The notes beneath the pieces were generated by a model. It searched no databases. It was not told where the DNA came from and saw only the letters and a program-made list of their open reading frames with translations. A program made the translations under genes and the position numbers. A stretch of DNA of 64,000 nucleotides from Planctomycetota bacterium (GTDB lineage: Bacteria; Planctomycetota; E44-bin39), in assembly GCA_004376375.1 (NCBI GenBank), contig SOJX01000121.1:33491-97490 (forward strand). The letters run 5' to 3'. Shown here in pieces: positions 32,894 to 42,002 of the stretch (its first letter is position 1; each line of letters starts with the position of its first letter).

Positions 32894-33088
32894 TTAATCT
32901 TCGAGTTCGTCGAAGTGGAAGAACCTCGAGCTCGGGACGTAGCGCTGAGTTCCGCGGTAGATGAGCTTTCGCTCCAGCCTTCGCCGAAGCAGGCGCGCGA
33001 ATGCCCCGATTCGCCCGAAGGTGACGTTGAACAGTCTGAACGCGGCGAGGCGCATCGGAGTCATCGGTGTCCGCGGGCGGTTGGCCAT
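32894..33088 (-). CDS. Small basic hypothetical protein (64 aa)
   Basis: 64 residues, strongly basic in the middle (FARLLRRRLERKL) and acidic at the end (FHFDELED). Its ATG overlaps the stop of the upstream toroid gene by one base (TAATG), so it is probably translated with it. No known domain. The coupling is the main evidence that it is real. Confidence 0.55.
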   Translation of the reverse strand: MANRPRTPMTPMRLAAFRLFNVTFGRIGAFARLLRRRLERKLIYRGTQRYVPSSRFFHFDELED

Positions 33089-34023
33089 TATTTTTTCTCT
33101 CCACTTCCCGAAAGCTCGAGCCAGGCGAGCAGGTAATCAAGTGTCAGGCCGATTGCGTAACGGTCGTCCATCCAGCCGGGATGGAGCAGCACGTTATCGG
33201 CGAGCCCGCGTTCGATGCGCTCGAGCACGGGATTTTTTTTCAGCGCGAACCCGTTCGGGAAAAGGAAACGCGCTCCCCGCGAGTTCCCGGCCGCGCTCCA
33301 GTTCCCCGTCTCGTCGATTCTCGGCTCGATCCACTTGAAGCCGCGGATAACCGCTTCCTTCAAATCGTATCGCGGGTCCAGCTCGAGAAAGCGCATGAGC
33401 AGGGAAAGCGTGACGCTCTGGTAGCCGGTGTCGCCGCCGTCGTATTCGAGGAAATAACCGGACTTGTGCTGCTCGGATACGATGCGGTCGATTTTTGCGT
33501 TTGCCGCAAGCTTATGGTCGCCCTCGCCGGTAAGGAGCGACAGCTCGTGAAGAGCGAGCGCGGCCGCGGCCATCTGGTTGGAGATGTTACGTTTCTCGTT
33601 TTTCTTTTTCGACAGCCATTTGCCGGTTTTTGCGAGCCGGTCCGGCGGTTTTGCGCCGAGCAGCTTCCACGTGCGGACCGCGGAAAGAGTCGAGAACGCG
33701 GTGCTGCAGAAGGAATGCTCGTTCGGGTATGCCTCGTCGAAGGAGCCGCCCGGCCGCTGCCACTCTATCCAGAACTCGGCGGCCGCGAGCGCCCATGCGC
33801 GCACCTTTTCCTTACCGCAGTAGCGGTTGCCTTCGAAGTCGTTCTTGTAGAGAAGTGCGAGTATTTCGCCGATTTCCTGGAAGCGGCAGTTCGGGAAGTC
33901 GTGCAGCTTGTAGTGCCAGTAGTACCGCTCGCAGCAGCCGTATGTTCTGCTGTGCCTGTCGCGGTCCATGAGTCCGAGCAGCCGCGGGGCCTGGCTGAGT
34001 ACGATTTTCCGAAGCGCGTCCAT
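33088..34023 (-). CDS. Alpha/alpha-toroid protein, terpenoid-cyclase-like fold, unknown function
   Basis: 311 residues. Helical hairpins with aromatic-rich and Gly/Asp turns (WQRPGGSFDEAYPNEHSF near 95; NWSAAGNSRGARF near 253) suggest an alpha/alpha barrel like squalene-cyclase or polysaccharide-modifying toroids. The N-terminal block RTYGCCERYYWHYKLHDFPN (about 26-45) is a distinctive aromatic motif that I associate with proteins near polysaccharide loci, from memory. No signal peptide. No catalytic DxDD motif of squalene cyclases is seen. Followed, with a one-base overlap, by a 64-residue gene. Confidence 0.55.
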   Translation of the reverse strand: MDALRKIVLSQAPRLLGLMDRDRHSRTYGCCERYYWHYKLHDFPNCRFQEIGEILALLYKNDFEGNRYCGKEKVRAWALAAAEFWIEWQRPGGSFDEAYPNEHSFCSTAFSTLSAVRTWKLLGAKPPDRLAKTGKWLSKKKNEKRNISNQMAAAALALHELSLLTGEGDHKLAANAKIDRIVSEQHKSGYFLEYDGGDTGYQSVTLSLLMRFLELDPRYDLKEAVIRGFKWIEPRIDETGNWSAAGNSRGARFLFPNGFALKKNPVLERIERGLADNVLLHPGWMDDRYAIGLTLDYLLAWLELSGSGEKK

Positions 34024-34124
34024 TTATGTCTTCCCATCAAGGGGATAGCGATTTGGAAATTATAAACTCACAGGCTCATTGATGCAATCTTTAATACTCT
34101 ATTGTGATGGTGAATCGATGTATA

Positions 34125-34688
34125 TTAAGGCTCTTTCTCTGGATTGTTTTTCAAATGTTCTTCAACGCGTTTGCGTAGTTCGGCGTCTTCGATCTTATCA
34201 ATATTTCTGCTGAGATAATACCTTGCCCGCGGATGTTTGTTCCCGAGGAGGAAATGCGCGGCTTCGTCCGGATTCGCGCCGTGCTCAAGGTTCAGGCCCT
34301 TCATTTCCGCCCATATGAGCTCTCTCCTGGCCGCATCTGATTCCGGCTGGCGAATCGTATTATAATGCGAGTAAGTCATTCCCGCAATGTATAGGAGAGT
34401 CACAATCAACACCGTAATCGACACTTTGAGAATTATCCGCGCATGCTTTCGCCATAAGATAAGCAGCGCCCAGAATAACGCGCTTAATGCGATCCCAAGC
34501 CATGGTGCGTATGCGTGGGCTTTTACAAAGACCGGCGGCGAAATCTCATACGCGCTTGCGTAGTAGAGCCACAACCCGGCATAGGCATACCAGATCAGGC
34601 CGGAGAGCAGCGCCGGCATGGTTGCGAAGACGAAAGCGCCTGCCCATGCGAGTGGAAACGAACGCTCTTTATCCGTCTGGACGCTCAT
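34125..34688 (-). CDS. Hypothetical membrane protein with charged C-terminal tail
   Basis: 187 residues with three hydrophobic segments (about 12-45, 60-80, 88-108), then a cytoplasmic or periplasmic helical tail from about 110 (RRELIWAEMKGLNLEHGANP; HLLGNKHPRARYYLS-like). The tail reads like short helical repeats. Its start lies inside the upstream gene (20-base overlap), so the two are co-transcribed. Unknown family. AT-richer than most genes here. Confidence 0.55.
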   Translation of the reverse strand: MSVQTDKERSFPLAWAGAFVFATMPALLSGLIWYAYAGLWLYYASAYEISPPVFVKAHAYAPWLGIALSALFWALLILWRKHARIILKVSITVLIVTLLYIAGMTYSHYNTIRQPESDAARRELIWAEMKGLNLEHGANPDEAAHFLLGNKHPRARYYLSRNIDKIEDAELRKRVEEHLKNNPEKEP

Positions 34689-35667
34689 TTAGCTGCTCTA
34701 CTTTCTTGAGGGTTTCCTTGAGCTTCTCTTTTATTTCCCAATCGGGTTCATCTCGGATCAACTGTTTAATGTCAGGCGCCATCCATGGTTTGAGGTTTTC
34801 TTCAAGATAGTCAATTATTTCCTTGCGGTGTTCTTTTTTATAGGAGGAGTTTTGAAGCCAGATCGGGATATACCATTCAGGCCTGCGCTTCATTCCGGTT
34901 TTCCGGCAATCTTCTATTGAAAGATCGCTGCATCCATTCCAGAACATATCGTGTTCACGTGCGGGAATGAGCAATGCAAAACAGCTGCCGCAGAAAATCA
35001 GGATAAGCAGCATCAACATGATAAATGGCGTTACGGCAAAACGGCGCAATCCGTAGCCGAGGGCGAATACAATTCCAACCAGAAATAAAGCAACGGTGGC
35101 GTCAAACCAGAGCGAGCCGACAACGTCCCACTGTTCCAGCCAGTTTATGCCGATTACCCGGTTACATAACCTAAGTGGAAAATACACGGCGGCGGCAAGG
35201 AAAATCGTCCCGATGCAAAGCCACATTAATGCTATGGATTGCCGCGCGGTCTCAGGTGAACTCTGCCCGAGCGTAGGGAAAGCGTTCAATAATAATTCAT
35301 AAACAGGATGGAGCAGGTTACGGCGGTAATGGCCTTGGCGTGATTCTTTGGGTACTGCGAATTTTTCTCTGCAGTGCGGGCAACGACGTTTGAACGCTAT
35401 GCGACGATTCAATATAAGAATCAAGATCCAGAATAAGATATTTCCAATGAAAAAAGCAAGGAAAAGACCCGGGGTGATTGTTATTCGGAGCACTATCTCG
35501 ATTATTATCAGTGGCAAATACAGAAATGTCGCAGCAAAAACGAAACCGAGAACTCCCAAGAGTATCCACAAACTCCAGTGCGGCTTCCACGGCGGATGGT
35601 CGGGGTATTCGACCTCGCATTTGGGGCACTTTAGAAACGGTTCGGGTTTTTCTTTTTGAGGAGGCAT
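34669..35667 (-). CDS. Zinc-ribbon membrane protein of unknown function
   Basis: 332 residues. A split zinc ribbon can be read as CPKC (residues 14-17) and CPHC (about 97-100), separated by two transmembrane segments (about 32-85). More membrane segments follow (about 145-165, 185-205, 210-230). The C-terminal 85 residues are soluble and helical, with a Cys near CSDLSIEDC. Overlaps the downstream membrane-protein gene by 20 bases. No known family; the pair looks like an accessory membrane unit. Confidence 0.55.
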   Translation of the reverse strand: MPPQKEKPEPFLKCPKCEVEYPDHPPWKPHWSLWILLGVLGFVFAATFLYLPLIIIEIVLRITITPGLFLAFFIGNILFWILILILNRRIAFKRRCPHCREKFAVPKESRQGHYRRNLLHPVYELLLNAFPTLGQSSPETARQSIALMWLCIGTIFLAAAVYFPLRLCNRVIGINWLEQWDVVGSLWFDATVALFLVGIVFALGYGLRRFAVTPFIMLMLLILIFCGSCFALLIPAREHDMFWNGCSDLSIEDCRKTGMKRRPEWYIPIWLQNSSYKKEHRKEIIDYLEENLKPWMAPDIKQLIRDEPDWEIKEKLKETLKKVEQLNERPDG

Positions 35668-35739
35668 TTTCTGATTTGTCTTTGGTTTCCTAAAACCATG
35701 TGTTTGAGCAACAACGATAATCTACCAGATTTGCGGCAA

Positions 35740-35786
35740 CGGAAACAAGGAAATAAGGGAATAAGGAAACAAGGGAACAAGGGAAT
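35740..35786. repeat. Tandem array, GGAAACAA/GGAAATAA units
   Basis: About six units of 8 bp in the gap between the zinc-ribbon membrane protein and the surface lipoprotein. Same family as 32.74 kb. The remainder of the 35668-35958 gap shows no gene. Confidence 0.8.
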
Positions 35787-35958
35787 GCGTGATTATTCGT
35801 TCATTCCGGAACGATGTAGACAAGTTTTGTATTGCCATAACCATGTTGTGCTGCTAAATTATATAAGAGCAATGCTGAAACCCGGGACCGGCATGACAGG
35901 GAAAGGCGTTGCATCATCTTAATCCGATTATGTTGTGAAATCCTGTCGGAGGTAGACC

Positions 35959-37710
35959 ATGCCCAGGTATTCTATCCTGATTTTTCTGGCACTTTCGCTC
36001 GGCATCGTCCTCGTCGCTGTGAACTGCGGCGGTACGAAAACAAAAAAAGTATACATTCCCATCCTCGTTACGGGCACAGGTACCGGCACAAGCACTTCCA
36101 CCGGCACGGGCACGGGCACCGGTACGGGCACGGGCACCGTATTAACGGACTACTACGCCGAGCGCCTGAACGTAGTTATGAACGCCTCCCCCAGCTGGAC
36201 AAACGCCTGTGTCCTGGAAGGCGTGTTCGAGGCCGGCACATACCTTGTCGTGGCAACGGTACAGGTCAGGCATTCGGACCCCGCCGAAAAGGCGTGGTGC
36301 CGCCTTTATTATAACGAAACGACCGAGGTCAACAGTATATGTTACGGCGACGGTGCCTATTTCCACTCTTTCATGTCCTCGAACATGCTGACCGCGGACG
36401 GAACGACTTCGTATTCGTACGCGATACAGATAAGGGACGGCACCCTGGCGTACCCGGTGGAGTCGCAGAACGCGGCCATTGTCGCCGTAAAACTGCCTAC
36501 GGCGAACTATGACTCGAACGAGGATGTGGGCCAGAAGTCGACCAGCTCGACTTCCCCCATGCTCCATTCGGAGATGACGATTACGGAAACGACGCTCAGC
36601 GATTACCTTCTGGTGCATTCGAGTACTCACTGGCTCGGCGCCGACACGAACTCGCAGTCACTCTCTGATCTCATGGTTGCCGGAACAGTTGCGTCTTTCA
36701 GCGCGCGGGCGCCGCTGGGCTCGGCCGAGGAGCGGTGCATACACAGCGGTTTCAGGCCGGTTGGTATTCAGTATCTGGCCAACGACGATTTCGAGACCGG
36801 TCTCGGAAACTGGGTGAACGGCACCGGTGACGATGCGGATTGGAGCAGGCTCAGCGGCGCAACGACGTCAACCAACACCGGCCCTACCGGCGGCAACGGC
36901 AGCAGCACCTGGTACGTGTATACCGAAGCTACTTCGCAGTTTAACTATGATTTCTTCCTGGACCTGAACAGCTCGGGATTTGACTTCACCAACGGCAGCG
37001 TGGCATTCGCCTATCACATGTATGGGATTAGCATGGGGACGTTGCGCCTCATGGTCTGGACCGGCGCGGCCTGGGAATGCGCGTGGACCATGTCGGGCGA
37101 CCAGGGCGACCAGTGGTTCTCGACTGAAGTAGATCTGAACAGTTTCGCCGGCGCGGGCAGGATGCTTCGGTTCTGGGGCACGACCGGGCCTAATTTCGAA
37201 AGCGACATGGCGCTCGATGATATAAAAGTCAAGATCCCCACAGACGTGAACGTCGGCCATTACTTCTACTCCGACAGCGCTTCCTACTTCAGTTATAAAG
37301 AACAGGTCCACATGGCCGCTTTCCGCCTGAGCGATCCGCAGTGGACCGGTTATGCATATAACTTTGAAACAGGCGAGAAGTCCACAACGACTACTGATAA
37401 TTCTGCAAGTGTCGCCTTTACCCCCGCCGCCCCCGGCGATTATCTCCTCATGGCCTCGTGCCAGGTGGGAGCGTCCGCCTTCGGCGATAATGCGACCCGT
37501 GTTGAAGTATGGTGGGAGCTCGACGGCGCCGAATACGATAGAATGGAATACTATCCGCAAATCCGGAGCGAGGACCGCGCAACCTTCGCCGGCATGCGGC
37601 GGGTATCCCTGGACGCGAGTGCGCATACATTCCGGATAAGGTTTTCCCGACCGCAAAGCGGTACCGCATATATCAGGGACGCAAGCGTGGTCGCAATCCC
37701 TCTGCCGTAA
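35959..37710 (+). CDS. Large surface lipoprotein with Gly-Thr linker
   Basis: 583 residues. GGAGG lies eight bases before the ATG. A lipoprotein signal (lipobox VAVNC, Cys about 23) is followed by a GTGTGT/STST repeat linker (about 40-60, encoded by GGCACG/GGTACC repeats), then a beta-rich region. Paired segments near residues 65-185 and 440-583 look related (both carry TYLVVATVQV- or DYLLMASCQV-type strands), flanking a central part with NDDFETGLGNW and FDFTNGSVAFAYHMYG that resembles MAM/jelly-roll-like adhesion domains. Likely exposed on the cell surface; ligand unknown. Confidence 0.7.
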   Translation: MPRYSILIFLALSLGIVLVAVNCGGTKTKKVYIPILVTGTGTGTSTSTGTGTGTGTGTGTVLTDYYAERLNVVMNASPSWTNACVLEGVFEAGTYLVVATVQVRHSDPAEKAWCRLYYNETTEVNSICYGDGAYFHSFMSSNMLTADGTTSYSYAIQIRDGTLAYPVESQNAAIVAVKLPTANYDSNEDVGQKSTSSTSPMLHSEMTITETTLSDYLLVHSSTHWLGADTNSQSLSDLMVAGTVASFSARAPLGSAEERCIHSGFRPVGIQYLANDDFETGLGNWVNGTGDDADWSRLSGATTSTNTGPTGGNGSSTWYVYTEATSQFNYDFFLDLNSSGFDFTNGSVAFAYHMYGISMGTLRLMVWTGAAWECAWTMSGDQGDQWFSTEVDLNSFAGAGRMLRFWGTTGPNFESDMALDDIKVKIPTDVNVGHYFYSDSASYFSYKEQVHMAAFRLSDPQWTGYAYNFETGEKSTTTTDNSASVAFTPAAPGDYLLMASCQVGASAFGDNATRVEVWWELDGAEYDRMEYYPQIRSEDRATFAGMRRVSLDASAHTFRIRFSRPQSGTAYIRDASVVAIPLP

Positions 37711-37893
37711 GCGTCGAGCGTCGAACGTCAAACGTCAAAAGTCAAAAGTCGTATTATTTATGGAAAGCGGGCATTCTTTCCACTCTCCATTAAATATATG
37801 GCGTTCGACGTTCGACGTTAGATGTTCGACTAACCCCAGCACTCCAGCACCCCAGCACTCCAGCACTCCAGCACTCCAGCACCCCAGCACTCT
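37711..37893. repeat. Inverted array of GTCGAAC units plus CCAGCACT array
   Basis: GCGTCGAACGTCAAACGTCAAAAGTC (26 bases from 37711) is mirrored by GTTCGACGTTCGACGTTAGA (37803-37822). Then CCAGCACT/CCAGCACC units follow to 37893. CCAGCACT is the reverse complement of the GTGCTGG array at 62.96 kb. Confidence 0.85.
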
Positions 37894-37913
37894 TTCCTCC
37901 GCACTATTTAGCC

Positions 37914-37942
37914 TTGACATACATGTCGGTATAATATAAAAT
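37914..37942 (+). promoter_or_regulatory. Promoter of the pheA-like/aroF/tpiA/secG run
   Basis: TTGACA (37914-37919, consensus), 17 bases, TAAAAT (37937-37942), about 55 bases before the first ATG. Confidence 0.75.
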
Positions 37943-37996
37943 TCAGGATTCACTCCGCAAAGGCGGGTATTCGGCGCAGGATTTGGCGGTGAGATA

Positions 37997-38833
37997 ATGC
38001 CTAAAAAGAAGAAGATATCGGTCGGGTATATGGGCCCGCCGGGCTCGTTTGCGAACGCGGCCGCCATTCTGCAGTTCGGTAAGAAAGCCGACGTCAGGCC
38101 GATGAAAAGCGTGGAAGACGTGTTTCTCAACGTTTTCCGCGGAGACGCAGATCACGGTATCGCGCTCCTTGAAAACAGTTTTTGCGAGACGGCGCGGCGT
38201 ACGCTCGACCTGTTCGTGGAATTCGGCCTGATGGTGTCCGCTGAAATCGTGCTGAACCCGATTATGCACCTGATGGCCAAAAGCAAACGCACCAAGGTGA
38301 AGCGCATTTACGCCACGGAGGACGTCGCAAGCCTTTGCCGCGTCCTGCTGGAGCGGGACATGCCCGGCCCGGAGGTGCAGTTCGTTCTGACGACTTCGGT
38401 CGCAGCCGAGCTTGCTTCGAGGAAGCGCTCATGTGCCGCCATCGCGGGGCAGGCCGCCGCCGACTACTATGACCTCGAAATCCTCCGAATGCGCGTTCAG
38501 GACGATCCCGACCGGTTTATCAGGTTTCTCGTTATCGGACGCGAGGATGCAAAACCGACCGGGAACGACAAAACACTGATGTTTCTCGCGCTGATCGATC
38601 GCCCCGGCACGCTCAGCAGGGTGCTTATGCCGCTGAAGAAATATAAATTAAACGTGAACCGTATCGCGACGCGCCCTGCGCACAGGAGCAGTTGGGACCA
38701 CTACGCTTTTCTTGAAATAGAAGGCCACAGAAAATCACAGCCGGTGAAAGCCGCGCTTGAAATGATCGGGAAGCGGTCGGAGTATTGTGTTGTGCTCGGG
38801 TCTTTCCCAAAGGCCGAGCCGACACAGGTCTGA
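37997..38833 (+). CDS. Prephenate dehydratase-like protein with altered active site, ACT domain
   Basis: 278 residues. The PDT domain (about 8-185) is recognisable from VGYMGPPGSFANAAA, DHGIALLENSF and RTLDLFVEFG. The catalytic Thr-Arg-Phe motif reads IRF here (DRFIRFLVIG near 175), so the key Thr is missing, and the NSTEG-type motif reads NSFCE. An ACT domain follows (about 195-270) in which the phenylalanine-binding GALV and ESRP motifs read GTLS and ATRP. It could be a weak or repurposed dehydratase or a regulatory subunit. The next gene, DAHP synthase, supports a role in aromatic amino acid synthesis. Confidence 0.75.
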   Translation: MPKKKKISVGYMGPPGSFANAAAILQFGKKADVRPMKSVEDVFLNVFRGDADHGIALLENSFCETARRTLDLFVEFGLMVSAEIVLNPIMHLMAKSKRTKVKRIYATEDVASLCRVLLERDMPGPEVQFVLTTSVAAELASRKRSCAAIAGQAAADYYDLEILRMRVQDDPDRFIRFLVIGREDAKPTGNDKTLMFLALIDRPGTLSRVLMPLKKYKLNVNRIATRPAHRSSWDHYAFLEIEGHRKSQPVKAALEMIGKRSEYCVVLGSFPKAEPTQV

Positions 38834-38852
38834 TCGACGGGGTGCGACCTCG

Positions 38853-39872
38853 ATGATAGTATTGCTGAAACCTGACGCCACCGATGCCGACGCGGACGCC
38901 CTCGTCGCAAGGATGCGCGAGCTCGGGCTCAAGGCGCAGAGAACGCTCGACAACGGCCGAAGGCTCATAGGCGCGATGGGCGATGCGCCCCCGGGCGCGT
39001 CCGATACGCTCAAGGATTTTTCGTGCGTCGAGGCGGTTCACGCGACCTCGACGCCGTACCTGCTCGCCTCGCGAAGCTTCAGGAACGAGGACACGCTCGT
39101 GGAAGTCGCCGACGGGCGCCTCGTCGTAGGCGGCGAGACCGTCGTCGTGATGGCGGGCCCGTGCGCGGTCGAGAGCTTCGAGCAGCTCCGCGACATCGCG
39201 GGCGCGGTTCATGCGGCGGGCGCGACCGTTTTGCGCGGCGGCGCGTACAAGCACAGGACGTCGCCCTACGCGTTCCAGGGTCTGGGCGAGGAAGCGCTGA
39301 TTTACCTGAGCGAGGTGGGCCGCGACCTGGGCATGCCGGTCGTTACCGAGGTTACGGACACGCGTCACGTCGAGCTGGTCGCGCGGTACGCCGACATACT
39401 CCAGGTGGGCGCCCGCAACATGCAGAATTACAACCTGCTGATCGAGGCCGGAAAGGCCGGAAAGCCGGTCCTGCTCAAGCGCAACATGTACGCCACGCTC
39501 GAGAGCCTGCTCCTCTGCGCGGAGTATATTCTCTCTGCCGGGAACGAGCAGATCATACTGTGCGAGCGCGGCATAAAAACGTTCGAGGATTCTCTCCGCA
39601 ATACTCTTGACGTGGCGGCCGTGCCCAGCCTGAAGCTGAAGACGCACCTGCCCGTTATCGTTGATCCGTCCCACGCGTCCGGCCACTGGGGCATGGTCGA
39701 GCCGCTTTCCCGGGCCGCGGTCGCCGCCGGCGCGGACGGATTGCTGATAGAGGTTCACAACAGGCCGGAGCGCGCGCGCTGCGACGGGCACCAGTCCATA
39801 CTGCCCGAGCGCTTCGCAAAGCTGGTTGATGATTGCCGCCCAATCGCCGCCGCGGTCGGGAGGAGGATGTAA
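38853..39872 (+). CDS. aroF: 3-deoxy-7-phosphoheptulonate synthase, type I-beta with N-terminal regulatory domain
   Basis: 339 residues. First step of the shikimate pathway: condenses phosphoenolpyruvate and erythrose-4-phosphate. Residues 1-70 form a ferredoxin-like domain as in the Thermotoga enzyme, where it mediates feedback inhibition. The barrel shows MAGPCAVES, LRGGAYKHRTSPYAFQGLG, QVGARNMQNYNLL and IVDPSHASGHW. Start at the ATG 38853, 20 bases after the upstream stop. The stop overlaps tpiA (TAATG). Confidence 0.95.
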   Translation: MIVLLKPDATDADADALVARMRELGLKAQRTLDNGRRLIGAMGDAPPGASDTLKDFSCVEAVHATSTPYLLASRSFRNEDTLVEVADGRLVVGGETVVVMAGPCAVESFEQLRDIAGAVHAAGATVLRGGAYKHRTSPYAFQGLGEEALIYLSEVGRDLGMPVVTEVTDTRHVELVARYADILQVGARNMQNYNLLIEAGKAGKPVLLKRNMYATLESLLLCAEYILSAGNEQIILCERGIKTFEDSLRNTLDVAAVPSLKLKTHLPVIVDPSHASGHWGMVEPLSRAAVAAGADGLLIEVHNRPERARCDGHQSILPERFAKLVDDCRPIAAAVGRRM

Positions 39873-40651
39873 TGAGAACGCCCGTCGTTTTCGGTAACTG
39901 GAAAATGAATACTCTTCCGGCGCAGGGCGTTGCGCTGGTAAAGGAGCTGGCGGAGAAGCTGGGCGGACTCGAGGGAATCGAGTACGGCGTCTGTCCGCCC
40001 GCGACGCATCTTGCCGATGTTGTCGAGGCCGCCGAAGGCTCCGGCGTCCAGGTCGGCGCGCAGAACATGCATCACGAGCCGAAGGGCGCTTTCACCGGTG
40101 AAATCTCCGCGCGGATGGTGCTGGCCACGGGCGCAAGGTGGGTTGTCCTGGGCCACTCCGAGCGCCGGCACGTGTTCGGCGAGCAGGACGACCTGATACA
40201 TTCCAAGCTTTGTACTGCGCTCGAAGCCGGTCTGAGGCCGATTCTCTGTATAGGCGAAAAACTGGACGAGAGGGAGGCCGGCCGCACGACCGACGTTGTC
40301 GAACATCAGCTTGTCCACGGTTTCGGGGACCTGGCTGCCGACGAAGTGCAGAAGACCGTCATCGCCTACGAGCCGGTATGGGCGATCGGGACCGGAAAGA
40401 CGGCGACACCGGAGCAGGCGCAGGATGTGCATGCGTTTATCCGCGGCTGGCTGAAGGAAAAATACGGGGACGAGACCGCCGCGTCGGTGCGCATCCAGTA
40501 CGGCGGCTCGGTGAAGCCGTCGAATGTCGCGGAGCTGATCGCCCGCCCCGATATCGACGGCGCGCTCGTCGGCGGCGCGAGCCTGAAAGCGGACGTTTTT
40601 GCCGCAATAATCACGGGAGCGCTCGAACATGGCGGCGCGGGCCCGGCGTAG
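39872..40651 (+). CDS. tpiA: Triosephosphate isomerase
   Basis: 259 residues, slightly longer than average. Interconverts dihydroxyacetone phosphate and glyceraldehyde-3-phosphate. Signatures: FGNWKMN (Lys12-type residue), VLGHSERR (His), AYEPVWAIGTG (catalytic Glu) and YGGSVKPSN. Its ATG overlaps the DAHP synthase stop by one base and GGAGGA lies six to ten bases upstream. Confidence 0.98.
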   Translation: MRTPVVFGNWKMNTLPAQGVALVKELAEKLGGLEGIEYGVCPPATHLADVVEAAEGSGVQVGAQNMHHEPKGAFTGEISARMVLATGARWVVLGHSERRHVFGEQDDLIHSKLCTALEAGLRPILCIGEKLDEREAGRTTDVVEHQLVHGFGDLAADEVQKTVIAYEPVWAIGTGKTATPEQAQDVHAFIRGWLKEKYGDETAASVRIQYGGSVKPSNVAELIARPDIDGALVGGASLKADVFAAIITGALEHGGAGPA

Positions 40652-40670
40652 TATGTTGGAGGAATAGGAC

Positions 40671-41099
40671 GTGGATACACTTTTCTATCTGCTTCTGGTC
40701 GTTTACATCTTTGCCTGCATAGTAATGATTGTTGCCATACTGCTGCACGAGTCAAAAGGCGGCGGGCTGGCGACCGCGTTCGGCGGCTCCGGCTCGGAAT
40801 CCGCCTTCGGCGCCTCCATCGGGCGGAAGATCAACCGCTTCACCGCGGGCGCTGTGATAGTTTTCTTCGCACTCTCTCTCGGGTTGGGAATGCTGTGGTC
40901 GAAGGTCGGCGTCGGTACGGCCAATATTCAGCCGCGCCCCGCGTCGAGCGAGTCGATAGGCGGGGGCGGGGAAAGAGCCACCGAGGAAGAAACCGGCGAG
41001 GCCGATCCCAACAAAGGCGCTTCCAGGCCTGAAGAGCCGGGCCAAGGGCCCGGCGGGGCACCCAAATCACCTCCGCCTGAAAAAGCGCCGGGTAAATAG
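40671..41099 (+). CDS. secG: Preprotein translocase subunit SecG
   Basis: 142 residues from a GTG with GGAGG eight bases upstream. SecG supports the SecYE channel in the inner membrane. Two transmembrane helices (3-25; 57-76) flank the conserved cytoplasmic loop LLHESKGGGLATAFGGSGSE. The tail (about 85-142) is a Gly/Pro/Glu-rich extension not needed for SecG. The tpiA-secG order is common in bacteria. Confidence 0.95.
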   Translation: MDTLFYLLLVVYIFACIVMIVAILLHESKGGGLATAFGGSGSESAFGASIGRKINRFTAGAVIVFFALSLGLGMLWSKVGVGTANIQPRPASSESIGGGGERATEEETGEADPNKGASRPEEPGQGPGGAPKSPPPEKAPGK

Positions 41100-41120
41100 A
41101 CAGGTAACACAGAGCACAAT

Positions 41121-42002
41121 ATGGCATCAGTTCACAGCATGACCGGGTTCGGCGCCGCCTCGAGGGAGACGGAAGAGTACCGCCTCGACATTGAGCTGCG
41201 TACCGTCAACAACCGTTTTCTCAAGTTTATCACGAAAACGTCCGACGATCTGACCGCTCACCATAACGAGATCGAAAGGGCGATACGCGGGCATGTCGGC
41301 CGGGGCACGGTCTACTGTACGGTCCGCTACACGTCTTCGACCGAGCCGGCGCACCGGATAAACTGGAACGCGGTCAAGAGTTATTACGAGGAATGCACGG
41401 GTGCGATTCACGAGGTTCCACAGGCGGATTCCGTTTCCGTCGATACGCTTCTGGGCCTTCCGGGCTCGGTGGAGAGCCGCCAGAAAAGCATGTCGCCCGA
41501 GCAGATCGGGGCCGTCCTCGAGGTGCTCAACGAAGCGCTTTTCAACCTCGTGACCATGCGCAGGACCGAGGGCGAACAGCTCAGGAAGGGTTGTATAGCG
41601 AAAAAGCGCGAGATCGAGAACCTGCTCGACGAGGTGCGCAAACTGGCGCCGAAAGTCGTCGAGGAGTACCGCGTTAAACTTACGGACCGGATAAACCAGT
41701 TGACGGCCGGCTCGGGCGTCACGTACACGAACGCCGACTTTGCGCGCGAGGTCGCCCTTTTTGCCGATCGCTCGAACATTGACGAGGAAATCGACAGGCT
41801 CTCGAGCCATCTTGCGCAGTTTGAAAAGATTTTCAACGACGGAGGCGTTATCGGGCGGAACCTCGAGTTCCTGGTCCAGGAAATGTTCCGCGAGGCGAAT
41901 ACGATGTCGTCCAAGACGCAGAACGTCGAGCTTGTCCAGGTAATCCTGGGCGTCAAGTCCGTCGTGGATAAGCTGCGCGAGCAGGTGGTTAATATTGAAT
42001 AG
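41121..42002 (+). CDS. YicC/YloC-family endoribonuclease
   Basis: 293 residues, family length. Family members are endoribonucleases linked to small-RNA decay. The N-terminus SMTGFGAASRETEEY and RTVNNRFLKF are diagnostic, as are DRSNIDEEIDRLSSHLAQF and GRNLEFLVQEMFREANTMSS near the C-terminus. Its place just before gmk and rpoZ is the usual arrangement. The ribosome binding site is weak. Confidence 0.95.
   Translation: MASVHSMTGFGAASRETEEYRLDIELRTVNNRFLKFITKTSDDLTAHHNEIERAIRGHVGRGTVYCTVRYTSSTEPAHRINWNAVKSYYEECTGAIHEVPQADSVSVDTLLGLPGSVESRQKSMSPEQIGAVLEVLNEALFNLVTMRRTEGEQLRKGCIAKKREIENLLDEVRKLAPKVVEEYRVKLTDRINQLTAGSGVTYTNADFAREVALFADRSNIDEEIDRLSSHLAQFEKIFNDGGVIGRNLEFLVQEMFREANTMSSKTQNVELVQVILGVKSVVDKLREQVVNIE

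Noticed and set aside
36080..36140. Non-coding GGCACG/GGTACC tandem repeat
   Set aside because: It is in frame and encodes the Gly-Thr linker of the surface lipoprotein.
38625..39791. 388-codon minus-strand frame across the DAHP synthase gene
   Set aside because: Antisense to a certain enzyme gene; no domain.
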